From Taklimakanibacter lacteus (GTDB lineage: Bacteria; Pseudomonadota; Alphaproteobacteria; Rhizobiales; Aestuariivirgaceae): a stretch of DNA of 64,000 bases. The stretch is from positions 310,001 to 374,000 of the forward strand of contig QOZQ01000004.1 in the NCBI GenBank assembly GCA_003576695.1. Reading direction: 5' to 3'. Positions 9,265 through 18,194 of this stretch are shown in pieces. The position numbers and the translations under genes were made by a program. The notes under the pieces were generated by a model. The model did no database searches, was not told where the DNA came from, and was given only the letters and a program-made list of their open reading frames with translations. The stretch's first letter is position 1; the number at the start of each line of letters is the position of its first letter.

Positions 9265-11211
9265 ATGTCCAGGCTTTTCCCCCATCTCTTCACCCCCTTC
9301 CAGGTCAAGAAGACCGAGTTCCGCAACCGGATATTCTCGACCGGGCATGACACCTATCTGCCCGAGAACTACCTGCCGTCGGAGGCGCTGACCGCCTATC
9401 ACGTGGCGCGCGCCAAGGGCGGGGCCGGGCTCATCGTCGTGCAAGTGGTGGGGGTGCATGAATCGGCGCGCTACACCGACGACCTCCTGATGGGCACCGA
9501 TGATACCTGCATCAAGCCCTTCGCCCGCATGATCGAGGCCATCCACAAGGAAGGCACCAAGGTCTTCGTACAGCTGTTCCATCCGGGCCGCGAATTGCTT
9601 GGCCGGCCGGAAGGCGTGGCGCAGGCGGCCTTCGCGCCGTCCTTCTCGCCCTCGGAGCGCTTCCGCACCGCGCCCCGGGCGATGTCGCTCGCCATGGTGG
9701 AGGAGATCATCGAGGGCTATGGGCAAGTGGCGCGGCGCATGGCGCAAGCGGGTGCTGATGGCGTCGAGATCGTAGGCTCCCATGGCTATCTGCCGGCCCA
9801 GTTCCTCAATCCCCGCGTCAACCGGCGCGAGGACCGTTTCGGCGGGTCGCTGGAGAATCGCGTGCGCTTCATCCGCGAGGCGGCGCAGGCGGCGCGCCAG
9901 GAAGTGCCTGACGAATTCATCATCGGCCTGCGGATGTCGGGCGATGAGATCGATGCCGACGGCCTGCATGAGGATGAGACGCTGGCCGCCAGCCGGCTGC
10001 TCAAGGACGAGCTCGACTATTTCAATGTCATTGCCGGGACGTCGGCGTCACAGGGCGGCGCCGTCCATATCGTGCCGCCGATGCTGATCGAGAACGCCTA
10101 TGTGGCGCCCTATGCGCGGAAGCTGAAGCAGGCGCTGGGCAAGCCCGTCTTCGTCGCCGGGCGCATCAACCAGCCGCATGAGGCCGAGAAGGTGGTGGCC
10201 GAAGGTGCGGCCGATATGTGCGGCATGACGCGGGCGATGATCTGCGATCCGGCCATGGCGAACAAGGCGAAGCAGGGCGCCACCGATGACATCCGCGCCT
10301 GCATCGCCTGCAACCAGGCCTGTATCGGGCATTTCCAGCTGGGACTCTCGATCTCCTGCATCCAGTATCCTGAGACCGGGCGCGAACTCGCCTATGGCGT
10401 GAAGCCCAAGGCTGCGCAGGCGAAGCGCGTGATGGTGGTGGGCGGCGGCCCGGCCGGCCTCAAGGCGGCGGCGGTCGCGGCCGAGCGCGGCCATCAGGTG
10501 ACGCTCTATGAGAAGGAGACGCAGCTCGGCGGCCAGGCGCGCTATGCGCAATTGCTGCCGGCGCGCGCCGAATTCGGCGGCATCATCACCAATCTCACGC
10601 GCGAGGGGGAACGCTCCGGCGTCAGGATCGTGAAAGGCAAAACGGTGACGCCGCAGTTCCTGAAAGAGGAGGCGCCCGATGCGGTGATCCTGGCTTCCGG
10701 CTCGCTGCCGCAGCGCCCGCCGGCCGAGATCGATGACAGCGCGCATGTGATCCATGCGGTCGATGTGCTGAAAGGCGAGAAGACGGGATCGCGCGTCGTC
10801 ATCTATGACTGGCTGGCCGACTGGATCGGGCTTGGCCTTGCCGAGAAGCTGGCGAGCGAAGGGGTCGATGTGACGCTCGCGGTCAACGGGCTTTCGGCCG
10901 GGATCGCCATCCAGAATTATACGCGCGATGCGCATCTGGCGCGGCTGCACCGGCTCGGCGTCAAGATGCTGCCGATGATGCGGCTCTATGGGGCGGATGC
11001 GACGACGGCCTATTTCCTCCACACCACGGCGCAGGAGCCGGTGGTGCTCGAAGACGTCGACACGATCGTGCTCGCCTGTCCCAATGCGCCGGAGGATTCG
11101 CTCACCGAGACGGCGGGCGGCTTCGAGCATTATCTCGTCGGCGACTGCCTGTCGGCGCGCACCGCCGAGGAAGCCGTCTATGAAGGCCTCAAGGCCGGCA
11201 TGGCGGTGTGA
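9265..11211 (+). CDS. OYE-type NADH:flavin oxidoreductase with FAD domain (dienoyl-CoA reductase/demethylase family)
   Basis: A 648-residue, three-part flavoenzyme. The N-terminal FMN TIM barrel (1-340) has GHDTYLPENYLPSEA, QLFHPGRE and GSHGYLPAQFLNPRVNRRED. The 4Fe-4S cysteines are C346, C349, C353 and C365. The C-terminal half carries an FAD Rossmann motif (VMVVGGGPAGLKAAAVAAERG). This layout is shared by 2,4-dienoyl-CoA reductase, trimethylamine/dimethylglycine-type dehydrogenases and N-methylproline or histamine dehydrogenases; the N-terminal sequence resembles the amine-demethylase branch more than FadH. No electron-transfer partner gene is adjacent. Monocistronic. Exact substrate unresolved. 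Confidence 0.85.
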   Translation: MSRLFPHLFTPFQVKKTEFRNRIFSTGHDTYLPENYLPSEALTAYHVARAKGGAGLIVVQVVGVHESARYTDDLLMGTDDTCIKPFARMIEAIHKEGTKVFVQLFHPGRELLGRPEGVAQAAFAPSFSPSERFRTAPRAMSLAMVEEIIEGYGQVARRMAQAGADGVEIVGSHGYLPAQFLNPRVNRREDRFGGSLENRVRFIREAAQAARQEVPDEFIIGLRMSGDEIDADGLHEDETLAASRLLKDELDYFNVIAGTSASQGGAVHIVPPMLIENAYVAPYARKLKQALGKPVFVAGRINQPHEAEKVVAEGAADMCGMTRAMICDPAMANKAKQGATDDIRACIACNQACIGHFQLGLSISCIQYPETGRELAYGVKPKAAQAKRVMVVGGGPAGLKAAAVAAERGHQVTLYEKETQLGGQARYAQLLPARAEFGGIITNLTREGERSGVRIVKGKTVTPQFLKEEAPDAVILASGSLPQRPPAEIDDSAHVIHAVDVLKGEKTGSRVVIYDWLADWIGLGLAEKLASEGVDVTLAVNGLSAGIAIQNYTRDAHLARLHRLGVKMLPMMRLYGADATTAYFLHTTAQEPVVLEDVDTIVLACPNAPEDSLTETAGGFEHYLVGDCLSARTAEEAVYEGLKAGMAV

Positions 11212-11240
11212 TGGATCAGATCTGACCCGATCGTGATCTA

Positions 11241-11678
11241 TTACGCCGCTGCGCCAACCCGTGGCGCATAGGTGCCGAAGCACCAGACATGGCCTTCCGG
11301 GTCCTTGCAGATGAAATCCCGGCTGCCATAGGGCTGGTCGGTAAGGCCCATCACGATCTCGGCACCTGCCGCCCTGGCGGTGGCAAAGACCGCATCCGCA
11401 TCCGGCACCGCGATATAGACCGATTGCGTGGATGTGCCGACATCCCCGGGCGGACGCACCAGCTTGCCGAAAGCCGTCGTGTCCTTGGCGTCGCCCAGCA
11501 TCACGAGGCTCTCGCCCAAGCTCAGCTCGGCATGCATGACCTTGCCGTCATCGCCCTGATAGACGACATGCTTGCGGAAGCCGAAGGCGCGCTCCAGCCA
11601 GTCGATCATCCTCGCGGCATCGCGATAGGTGAGGGTGGGGTAGAGTATGGGGATCCTGGTGGTGGCCAGCTCAGTCAT
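11241..11678 (-). CDS. VOC-family (glyoxalase/bleomycin-resistance type) protein
   Basis: A 145-residue VOC-superfamily protein. The ATG at 11678 is preceded by AGGAGACA; an upstream extension to 11783 is not supported. Typical blocks are YPTLTYRDAARMIDWLERAFGFRK, MHAELSLGESLVMLGD, VYIAVPDADAVFATARAAGAEIV and DPEGHVWCFGTY. Only part of the metal-ligand pattern of glyoxalase I is visible, so enzyme activity is not assigned. It lies downstream of an AraC regulator on the same strand, a frequent pairing in proteobacteria. Confidence 0.85.
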   Translation of the reverse strand: MTELATTRIPILYPTLTYRDAARMIDWLERAFGFRKHVVYQGDDGKVMHAELSLGESLVMLGDAKDTTAFGKLVRPPGDVGTSTQSVYIAVPDADAVFATARAAGAEIVMGLTDQPYGSRDFICKDPEGHVWCFGTYAPRVGAAA

Positions 11679-11823
11679 GGTTGTCTCCTGTGATTGCACG
11701 AGCCGATCATGACGGCACCGAAGCCCGGCGTATTGAAGATTTGTGATCTCCCCCAGGCTTCGCCGCTTGTTGTGTGCACGCATCTACCCTCTGATCGAAG
11801 AGTCGAGCTCATTCGTCGGGCAA

Positions 11824-11888
11824 GCCCCTCACCGTCCCATTGCTTCGCAATGGGCCCCTCCCTCTCCCCGCTGAAGCGGGGCGAGGGG
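11824..11888. repeat. Dispersed palindromic repeat, family A copy 2
   Basis: Same two-hairpin structure as 4902-4965 (CATTGCTTCGCAATG and CCCCGCTGAAGCGGGG). It lies in the gap between the AraC gene and the VOC gene. Confidence 0.8.
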
Positions 11889-11922
11889 AAGGCAGCCGTC
11901 CATCCGGGATCTGTGTGACGGG

Positions 11923-12798
11923 CTAATTTGATTCCAGGACACCTGTTTCGGCGCGGTCGCGGCCCAGCAACTCGCCCGGCGACAGGCCGGACAGGTCCCT
12001 GAATTCACGCACCAGATGCGCCTGGTCGGCATAGCCTGCTTCATAAGCGAGATCGGCCCAGGCGAGACGCGGCACGCTCCTCGCCAGGTCGCGGGCATGC
12101 TCGAAGCGCAGGATGCGGGCCATGGTCTTGGGCGTCATGCCGATCTCGGCGCGGAACAGTTGCGCCAGATGGCGGCGGCTGACTGCGGTCCCGGCGGCAA
12201 GGGCTGCCACCGATATGGCGCCACGGGCATCGACCAGCCCCTGCCAGGCGGCACGGACGGTGGCGCTGGGTGCCCGCGCCGTTTCGAAGCGCGCCGCAAT
12301 GAAGCTGTCGAGCAAGGCAAAGCGCTGGGGCCAGCCCGCTGCGTCATGAAGCTTGGCGACGAGCCGCAATCCGGCCGCTCCCAGGAGATCGTCGAGCGCC
12401 AGGGTGCGGCCGGCAAGCTCGGCCTGCGAGAGCCGGAAGAAGCGATAGGCGCCGAGCGGCGAGAAATTCACCTGCAGGCAGTGCGCATTGCCGCGCGAGC
12501 CGACGATCACCGGCCCGGCATAGACGCCGGCGGCGAAGCTGCCATAGCGGGCCTCGCTGTCAGGCCGGTCGCGGATGGTGAAGGCTTCGGCGAAATTGAT
12601 GATGAGCGGGATGTAGCTCACCGGCAGCTCGCGCCGCCAGACATCGCCGGCGCCGCTCTCGCGATAGCCCGAATAGTCGATCACATAGGGCGACAGCGCA
12701 GGGTGGGGCATGGTGCGCCAGATCTCCCATGCGCCCGCCTCGCCCGCATAGGAGAGGCGGGTGATCCTGCGTTCGCCAGTGTGGGCGCCTGATGCCAT
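11923..12798 (-). CDS. AraC-family transcriptional regulator
   Basis: A 291-residue regulator. The N-terminal ~165 residues form the sensor part found in many AraC proteins (MPHPALSPYVIDYSGYRE; FSPLGAYRFFRL). The C-terminal AraC DNA-binding domain carries two helix-turn-helices: ISVAALAAGTAVSRRHLAQLFRAEIGMTPK and then LAYEAGYADQAHLVREFRDLSG. It may regulate the VOC gene downstream, from which it is separated by 244 bases including a repeat. No ligand prediction is possible. Confidence 0.88.
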   Translation of the reverse strand: MASGAHTGERRITRLSYAGEAGAWEIWRTMPHPALSPYVIDYSGYRESGAGDVWRRELPVSYIPLIINFAEAFTIRDRPDSEARYGSFAAGVYAGPVIVGSRGNAHCLQVNFSPLGAYRFFRLSQAELAGRTLALDDLLGAAGLRLVAKLHDAAGWPQRFALLDSFIAARFETARAPSATVRAAWQGLVDARGAISVAALAAGTAVSRRHLAQLFRAEIGMTPKTMARILRFEHARDLARSVPRLAWADLAYEAGYADQAHLVREFRDLSGLSPGELLGRDRAETGVLESN

Positions 12799-12867
12799 GG
12801 GGTCAGCCTAACACGCGGCTCGATTGACGTCACATGCCCGGTCATGCGAGCGTTGCCGGGCCCGGCC

Positions 12868-13251
12868 ATGTTTCATCCCTTCCATTTCGAGCAGAAAGAA
12901 CAGCCGCTCTCCCCGCGCCACAGCTTCGCGATGCGGCTGGCGCATAATGCGCTGTGGAGCCTGTGCGTCGTCGTCATCTGGCTCATTGTCGGCATGGCGG
13001 GCTACAAGGGCTTCGAGGGCATGAGCCTCATCGATGCCTTCGTCAATGCGGCGATGATCCTTTCCGGCATGGGGCCGGTGACGGTGCTCAACACCGATGG
13101 CGGCAAGATCTTCGCCGGGCTTTACGCGATCATTTCCGGCATCGTGATCTTCGGCATTGCCGGCATCGCACTGGCGCCGCTGTTCCACCGCATGCTGCAC
13201 CGGTTTCACCTGCAGGATGACGACAGTCCGCGGAAAGGCAAAAGAAAATGA
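12868..13251 (+). CDS. Two-TM membrane protein with a degenerate K+-channel-like pore
   Basis: A 127-residue protein starting MFHPFHFEQKEQ (ATG 12868). Two membrane helices (LCVVVIWLIVGMAGYKGF and FAGLYAIISGIVIFGIAGIALAP) flank a re-entrant-like loop, FVNAAMILSGMGPVTVLNTDGGKIFAGLYA. This spacing and the 'T..GKIFA..YA' pattern resemble the outer helix, pore loop and inner helix of two-TM potassium channels, but the TVGYG selectivity filter is replaced by SGMGPV. A cytoplasmic His/Asp-rich tail follows. Function unknown. The stop overlaps the next start by 4 bases (ATGA). Confidence 0.65.
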   Translation: MFHPFHFEQKEQPLSPRHSFAMRLAHNALWSLCVVVIWLIVGMAGYKGFEGMSLIDAFVNAAMILSGMGPVTVLNTDGGKIFAGLYAIISGIVIFGIAGIALAPLFHRMLHRFHLQDDDSPRKGKRK

Positions 13252-14219
13252 ACCGTCTTCTCCTCAGCCTTCTGTGCCTCGCATTCATGGCGCCGGCGGC
13301 GCTGGCCAATGGCGCCATCGCCGAGCGCAGGACCGGCGGCCTCGTCTTCAAGCAGTCCGATACCGTGTCGATCTTACGGGAAGACCTGTTCGTCTCGCTC
13401 GACCAGATCAAGGTCGACTATGTCTACAAGTCGGAGGCGAGCGACAGGCAGACGGTCACCATCGCCTTCCCGATGCCGGGCGTCCCGGTCAATGACGATC
13501 CGGGCTCGTTGCGCGAGATATTGCCCGAAGGGGCGGATCCGCAGAACTATATGAGCTTCAAGGTATCGGTCGATGGGGAAGAGGTGAAGGCCACGCCATT
13601 CGCGCAGGCCCTCGTCGGCGACAAGGATGTCACGGAGAAGGTCACGAAAGCCGGCCTGCCGCTCGACATGCTGGTCGATGACGCCAATGCGCTGCTCCAG
13701 AAGGTGCCGAAGCCCGCGCTCGACGAGCTCGTCGCCCTGGGCGCCGTGGGGCAAGGTGAAAGTTACGGAGAGGCCGTTTACTGGCCGCAATGGGATTATC
13801 AGGTCGCCTTCGAATGGCAGCAGGATTTCAAGCCCGGCGAGACCAAGGTGGCGATCACCTATATGCCGCTGGCCGGCTATCCGGCCGACGTCGGGGATTC
13901 CTATGAGACGGGCGAGCTTGCGCAAGCCGCCTGCGTCGATGACGCGGTGCGTGGCGCGATCAACAAGCGCAGGGCGAAGGGCGGCGGCTACTATGAAGTG
14001 GCCAGCGTCGGCTATGTGCTGACGACGGCCAAATACTGGAAAGGGCCGATCGGCACCTTCAATCTCGCCGTCGAGAAACCGGACGAGAAGGCGCTCGCCG
14101 CCTTCTGCCCGAGCGAGGCGAAGAAGGTGTCACCGACGCGCTTCGAATGGCAGGCCAGGGACTTCGCGCCCAAGGCCGATCTCAGCGTCATCTTCTATAC
14201 GTTCCAGGAAGTCGAGTGA
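13248..14219 (+). CDS. DUF4424 family secreted protein
   Basis: A 323-residue exported protein with a signal peptide (MNRLLLSLLCLAFMAPAALA, cleavage before NGAIAERR). The mature part fits DUF4424: GLVFKQSDTVSILREDLFVS near the N-terminus, then TIAFPMPGVP, a central helical insert and the WPQWDYQVAFEWQQDF strand region. The NG-A-E start after cleavage is typical of that family. Translationally coupled to the two-TM protein (4-bp overlap), so the two may act together at the envelope. It overlaps the convergent EamA gene by 32 bases. Function unknown. Confidence 0.8.
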   Translation: MNRLLLSLLCLAFMAPAALANGAIAERRTGGLVFKQSDTVSILREDLFVSLDQIKVDYVYKSEASDRQTVTIAFPMPGVPVNDDPGSLREILPEGADPQNYMSFKVSVDGEEVKATPFAQALVGDKDVTEKVTKAGLPLDMLVDDANALLQKVPKPALDELVALGAVGQGESYGEAVYWPQWDYQVAFEWQQDFKPGETKVAITYMPLAGYPADVGDSYETGELAQAACVDDAVRGAINKRRAKGGGYYEVASVGYVLTTAKYWKGPIGTFNLAVEKPDEKALAAFCPSEAKKVSPTRFEWQARDFAPKADLSVIFYTFQEVE

Positions 14220-15132
14220 GGGAAGGGGCGGCAGCGTCCTTCGCCCGCTTCGGCAAGGTCATGGCGGCGACGCCCGCCACCACGCAGATGAGGCCGATCC
14301 AGGCCGTGCGGCTCAGAGTCTCGGAGAGGAAATAGCTGCCGATCGCCACCCCGATCGGCACGCGCAGATAGGCCTGCGCCGTGGTGCCGACCGAGCCCAG
14401 CGTGTGGACGAGGCGGAAGAAGATGCAGAAGGCGAGCGCGGTCGAGAAGACGGCCAGCGCCAGCAGCGCCAGGAGAGAGTCCGTCGAGGGGCTGAGCGTC
14501 CAGGGCCGGTCGATGACGAGGCTCAGGGGGATGAGCATGACGGCGCCCGAGACCATCGAGCCCGCCGCCGGCATCATCGGATCGAGATCCTTGAAATTGC
14601 GCCCGAAGATGGCGGCACCCGCATAGCTGATGGTGGCGACGATGATGGCGAGCTGGGCCAGAAGCTCGCGGCCGATGCCGTTCAGCGCCTCGATGCCGAT
14701 GATGAGGCAGATGCCGGCCATGCCGGCGATGACGCCGAAGAATTTGCGCAAGGTGGCGGGCTCATGCCGCGTGACGGCGATGGTGATGAGGAAGGTGAAG
14801 ATCGGCGTCGTCGAATTGAGGATGACGGCGAGGCCGGCATCGAGGGTGAGCTCGGCCCAGGCGATGAGGGTGAAGGGCAGCACGCTGTTGAGCGCGGCCT
14901 GGATGGCGAAGCGCTTCCAGCTCAGGCGGTCGCGCGGCATGGAAAGGCCCCTGAGGCGCAGGACCATGAGGAGGATGAGGGCGGCGATCAGGGTGCGCGC
15001 GGCGATGAAGGTCACGGGCGGGATGGTGGCGACGCCGATCTTGATGAAGGTGTAGGAGGCACCCCACAGAGTGGCGAGTGCGGCGAGCAGCAGGAGCTCG
15101 GGGAACAAGGGGCGTGGGGCAGGCGTGGTCAT
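14188..15132 (-). CDS. DMT-superfamily transporter (EamA family)
   Basis: A 314-residue inner-membrane protein with about ten membrane helices in two EamA repeats. Recognisable blocks are LAALATLWGASYTFIKIGVATIPP at the start of repeat 1, PFTLIAWAELTLDAGLAVILNSTTPIFT, and RVPIGVAIGSYFLSETLS near the end. Such proteins export metabolites, but the substrate is not predictable. The ATG at 15132 is chosen because the transporter fold begins there. Its 3' end overlaps the DUF4424 gene. It is divergent from an ArsR regulator with a 32-bp palindrome between them. Confidence 0.9.
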   Translation of the reverse strand: MTTPAPRPLFPELLLLAALATLWGASYTFIKIGVATIPPVTFIAARTLIAALILLMVLRLRGLSMPRDRLSWKRFAIQAALNSVLPFTLIAWAELTLDAGLAVILNSTTPIFTFLITIAVTRHEPATLRKFFGVIAGMAGICLIIGIEALNGIGRELLAQLAIIVATISYAGAAIFGRNFKDLDPMMPAAGSMVSGAVMLIPLSLVIDRPWTLSPSTDSLLALLALAVFSTALAFCIFFRLVHTLGSVGTTAQAYLRVPIGVAIGSYFLSETLSRTAWIGLICVVAGVAAMTLPKRAKDAAAPSLTRLPGTYRR

Positions 15133-15195
15133 GTTGGCTATCCTCGAGGAAGGAGATGCTCCTGTCTGTGACATGGGTCACGGAGAACGTCGTGC

Positions 15196-15227
15196 CCGAA
15201 TGCTTCGGCCGCGGCCGAAGCATTCGG
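15196..15227. promoter_or_regulatory. Perfect 32-bp palindrome in the eamA/arsR gap
   Basis: The sequence from 15196 to 15211 (starting CCGAATGCTTCGG) is the exact reverse complement of 15212-15227. It lies 38 bases before the ArsR start and 64 before the transporter start. A perfect dyad in a divergent ArsR gap is most simply an operator, though a 16-bp-arm hairpin is also possible. Confidence 0.6.
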
Positions 15228-15264
15228 AGCTGACCGGAAGACGCCCGGAGCCTATAGTCCGGGC

Positions 15265-15960
15265 ATGACGAATATCGTTTCCGGCAACAGCCTGGCCGAG
15301 GTCGCCTCCCTTATCGGCGATCCGGCGCGGGCCAATATCCTGCAGGCGCTGGCCGACGGGCGGGCGCTGACCGCGGGCGAGCTTGCCTGGCATGCCGGGG
15401 TGAGCCCCCAGACGACCAGCGGCCATCTGGCGAAGCTCGCCGATGCCCATCTGATCGCGCTCGAAAAGCAGGGCCGCCACCGCTATTTCCGCCTGGCCTC
15501 GCCCGAGATCGCCGCGGCGATGGAGGCCTTGATGATCGTCGCCGCCAATGGGCCGAAACGCTACCGGCCGACCGGCCCGAAGGACGAGGCGCTGCGGACG
15601 GCGCGCACCTGCTATGATCACCTGGCCGGGTGGCTCGCCGTCACCCTGGCCGACCGGCTGAGCGCCCGCCGGCTCATCTTGCTCGCGGACGGGGCGGCCG
15701 CCATCACCGCGGAGGGACACCAGTTCTTCCGCGATTTCGGCCTCGATCTCGACGACCCCAAAAGCTCGCGTCCGCTCTGCCGCACCTGCCTCGACTGGAG
15801 CGAAAGGCGCTCGCATCTGGCCGGCCGGCTCGGCGCCGCTCTGTGCCAGCGCTGCCTCGATTTGGGCTGGATCAGACGCGGCAAGGACAGCCGCGCCGTC
15901 AGCTTCACGCCCAAGGGCATATCGGGCTTCCGCGAGACCTTCGGCATCTCATTGCCGTGA
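15265..15960 (+). CDS. ArsR-family HTH regulator
   Basis: A 231-residue protein, longer than a minimal ArsR. The winged helix occupies residues ~8-85 (EVASLIGDPARANILQALADG; LTAGELAWHAGVSPQTTSGHLAKLADAHLI; GRHRYFRL). The ~130-residue C-terminal region has two cysteine groups (CRTCLDWSERRSHLAGRLG and LCQRC), which may bind a metal or sense redox. It is divergent from the EamA transporter and probably controls it through the shared palindrome. Ligand unknown. Confidence 0.88.
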   Translation: MTNIVSGNSLAEVASLIGDPARANILQALADGRALTAGELAWHAGVSPQTTSGHLAKLADAHLIALEKQGRHRYFRLASPEIAAAMEALMIVAANGPKRYRPTGPKDEALRTARTCYDHLAGWLAVTLADRLSARRLILLADGAAAITAEGHQFFRDFGLDLDDPKSSRPLCRTCLDWSERRSHLAGRLGAALCQRCLDLGWIRRGKDSRAVSFTPKGISGFRETFGISLP

Positions 15961-16055
15961 GCTGCGGCCAGCGCCGGACCCAGGGCCGGCTCACAAAGTG
16001 ATTCAGCCGCGCGCCGCAACAGATTGAAACCGAATCGGAAATCGGCCTCTGTGGA

Positions 16056-16095
16056 TTGACATCGCGGGGCAGTGAAACTGTCATCCGTCCGCCAT
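16056..16095 (+). promoter_or_regulatory. Pho-box-like array before phoX
   Basis: CTGTCAT at 16078-16084, a 4-base spacer, and CCGCCAT at 16089-16095 fit the 11-bp pitch of a PhoB box (consensus CTGTCAT-N4-CTGTCAT). TTGACAT at 16056 lies exactly two 11-bp units upstream of the first box. The array is 53 bases before the phoX ATG, consistent with phosphate-starvation control. Confidence 0.6.
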
Positions 16096-16147
16096 GCGGG
16101 ACGGCGAGCTTGGGCCTCACCCAGGCTCGCGAACCCAGGAGGCGAAG

Positions 16148-18088
16148 ATGACGCGGCACGATCCCGACCATATCCGGTCCAAGACCACATCCCCCAATTT
16201 CCGCACCGTTCTGAGCGAGCGCCTGTCGCGGCGCGACCTGCTCAAGGGCAGCGCCGCCATGGCCGCGGCGTCCGCCATCGCGCCCGGATTCGCGGGCTCG
16301 ATCTTCGGCGGCGAAGCGATCGCCGGGGGCACGCAATCGTCCCTCACCTTCACCGAGCTCAAGCGCGTCTATGACAAGACCCATCATGTGGCGCCGGGCT
16401 ACAGGGCCGAGGTGCTGCTGCGCTGGGGTGACGCTATCGTCGCCGATGCGGCCGAGTTCGACCCGGGCCAGCAATCGGCCGCGTCGCAGGGCCGCCAGTT
16501 CGGCTACAACAACGACTTCGTCGGCTATCTGCCGCTGCCCTTCGGCTCGGCGTCCTCGGAGCGCGGGCTGCTCTGCGTCAATCACGAATATCCCAGTCCG
16601 CATATCATGTTCCCGGGCTTCATCGCCAAGGACGACGAAAATCTCGGCAAAGCGGTGACGGCGCAGCAGGTCGAGGTGTGCAAGGCGGCGATGGGCCACA
16701 GCATCGTCGAGATCGAGAAAAAGGACGGCAAATGGGCAGCCGTCGCCAATTCGCCGCTCAGCCGGCGCATCACGGCGGAAACCGAGATGGTGATCGCTGG
16801 TCCCGCAGCCGGCCACGACCTGCTCAAGACCGCGGCCGATCCCGCCGGCACCCAGGTCAAGGGCACGATGGCCAATTGCGGCGGCGGCTATACGCCCTGG
16901 GGGACGATCCTCACCTGCGAGGAATTCGCCTATGAATTCTTCGGCGGCGATGCGGCCAAGACGGCCAACAAGGAGAGCCTGGAGCGCATGGGCTACGAGC
17001 CCGCCGATTATTATGGCTTTGCGCGCTTCGACGAGCGCTTCCATGTCGAGAAGGAGCCCAATGAGGTCAATCGCTTCCAATGGGTGGTCGAGATCGATCC
17101 CTATGACGCGAAATCGGTGCCGGTGAAGCGCACCGCCCTCGGCCGCATGGGCCATGAAGGGGCGACCGTCGTCGTCAACAAGGATGGAAGGGTCGCCGTC
17201 TATATGGGCGATGACGACCATCAGGAATATCTCTACCGCTTCGTCTCGGCGAAGCCGTTCAATCCCTCAGATCGCACGGCCAATATGGGCCTCCTCGACG
17301 AGGGCGTGCTGTCGGTCGCCAAGTTCGAGGCGGACGGCACGCTCAACTGGCTGCCGCTCGTCCATGGCGAAGGCCCGCTCACCCAGGCCAATGGCTTCGC
17401 CGACCAGGGCGAGGTGCTGATCAAGACGCAGCTTGCCGCCGACAAGCTCGGCGCCACCGCCATGGACCGGCCTGAGGATTTCGAGACCAATCCGGTGTCG
17501 GGGCGGGTCTATGCGGTCCTGACCAAATCGGCCAAGCGCAAGCCCGACAAGGTCGATGCCGCCAATCCGCGGCCGGAGAACAAATGGGGCCATGTCATCG
17601 AGATGATCCCGCCGGGCGAGGGCAAGGAGGCCGACCACACGGCCGCGCAATACAAGTGGGATATCCTCATGCTGTGCGGCGATCCATCGAAGCCCGAGAC
17701 GCATGCCAAATTCCATCCCGACACGACGGCCGACGGCTTCTTCATGACGCCCGACAATATCGCCTTCGATCCCAAGGGGCGGATGTTCGTGGCCACCGAC
17801 GGCATGAATGATTTCGATCTGGCCGACGGCATCTTCGCGGTCGATACCGATGGTCCGGCGCGGGCACTTCCGAAAGCCCTGTTCTGCTGCCCGACGGATG
17901 CGGAAGCGACCGGGCCTGCCTTCACGCCGGATGGCGCCACCATGTTCGTCTCGGTGCAGCATCCGGCCGAGGGATCGGAGACGATCGAGGCGCTGAGCAC
18001 GCGCTGGCCTGATTTCGACGACAAGATTCCGCCCCGGCCGTCGGTGGTGGTGATCACGCGCGACGGTGGCGGGCCGATCGGCGGCTAG
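16148..18088 (+). CDS. phoX: PhoX-family alkaline phosphatase, Tat-exported
   Basis: A 646-residue phosphatase that releases phosphate from organic phosphoesters in the periplasm using calcium and iron. The ATG at 16148 (ribosome site GAGGCG) leads into a Tat signal with SRRDLLKGSAAMAAAS near residues 28-43, as required for a cofactor-loaded PhoX. Family blocks: FGYNNDFVGYLPL, LLCVNHEYPSPHIMFPGF (metal-site region), NCGGGYTPWGTILTCEE, GHEGATVVV, YMGDDDHQEYLYRFVS and DNIAFDPKGRMFVATDG. It carries a Pho-box-like array upstream. Homologous upstream sequence recurs after its stop, before the putative RNA at 18195. Confidence 0.93.
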   Translation: MTRHDPDHIRSKTTSPNFRTVLSERLSRRDLLKGSAAMAAASAIAPGFAGSIFGGEAIAGGTQSSLTFTELKRVYDKTHHVAPGYRAEVLLRWGDAIVADAAEFDPGQQSAASQGRQFGYNNDFVGYLPLPFGSASSERGLLCVNHEYPSPHIMFPGFIAKDDENLGKAVTAQQVEVCKAAMGHSIVEIEKKDGKWAAVANSPLSRRITAETEMVIAGPAAGHDLLKTAADPAGTQVKGTMANCGGGYTPWGTILTCEEFAYEFFGGDAAKTANKESLERMGYEPADYYGFARFDERFHVEKEPNEVNRFQWVVEIDPYDAKSVPVKRTALGRMGHEGATVVVNKDGRVAVYMGDDDHQEYLYRFVSAKPFNPSDRTANMGLLDEGVLSVAKFEADGTLNWLPLVHGEGPLTQANGFADQGEVLIKTQLAADKLGATAMDRPEDFETNPVSGRVYAVLTKSAKRKPDKVDAANPRPENKWGHVIEMIPPGEGKEADHTAAQYKWDILMLCGDPSKPETHAKFHPDTTADGFFMTPDNIAFDPKGRMFVATDGMNDFDLADGIFAVDTDGPARALPKALFCCPTDAEATGPAFTPDGATMFVSVQHPAEGSETIEALSTRWPDFDDKIPPRPSVVVITRDGGGPIGG

Positions 18089-18154
18089 CTCGCAAAATGA
18101 TTCAAGCGACCAGGCTAAGGCATTGAAAGCAGATTCAAAAAAGGAATCACGAAA

Positions 18155-18172
18155 CTGACATATGTCTGTCGT
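18155..18172 (+). promoter_or_regulatory. Pho box of the putative short RNA
   Basis: CTGACAT (18155-18161), ATGT, CTGTCGT (18166-18172) form a near-consensus PhoB box. A -10-like GATAGT starts at 18183, 10 bases after the box, the spacing of PhoB-activated promoters. No gene starts within 190 bases; a strong terminator does follow. Confidence 0.65.
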
Positions 18173-18194
18173 GAAGACGGGCGATAGTGCTCGG

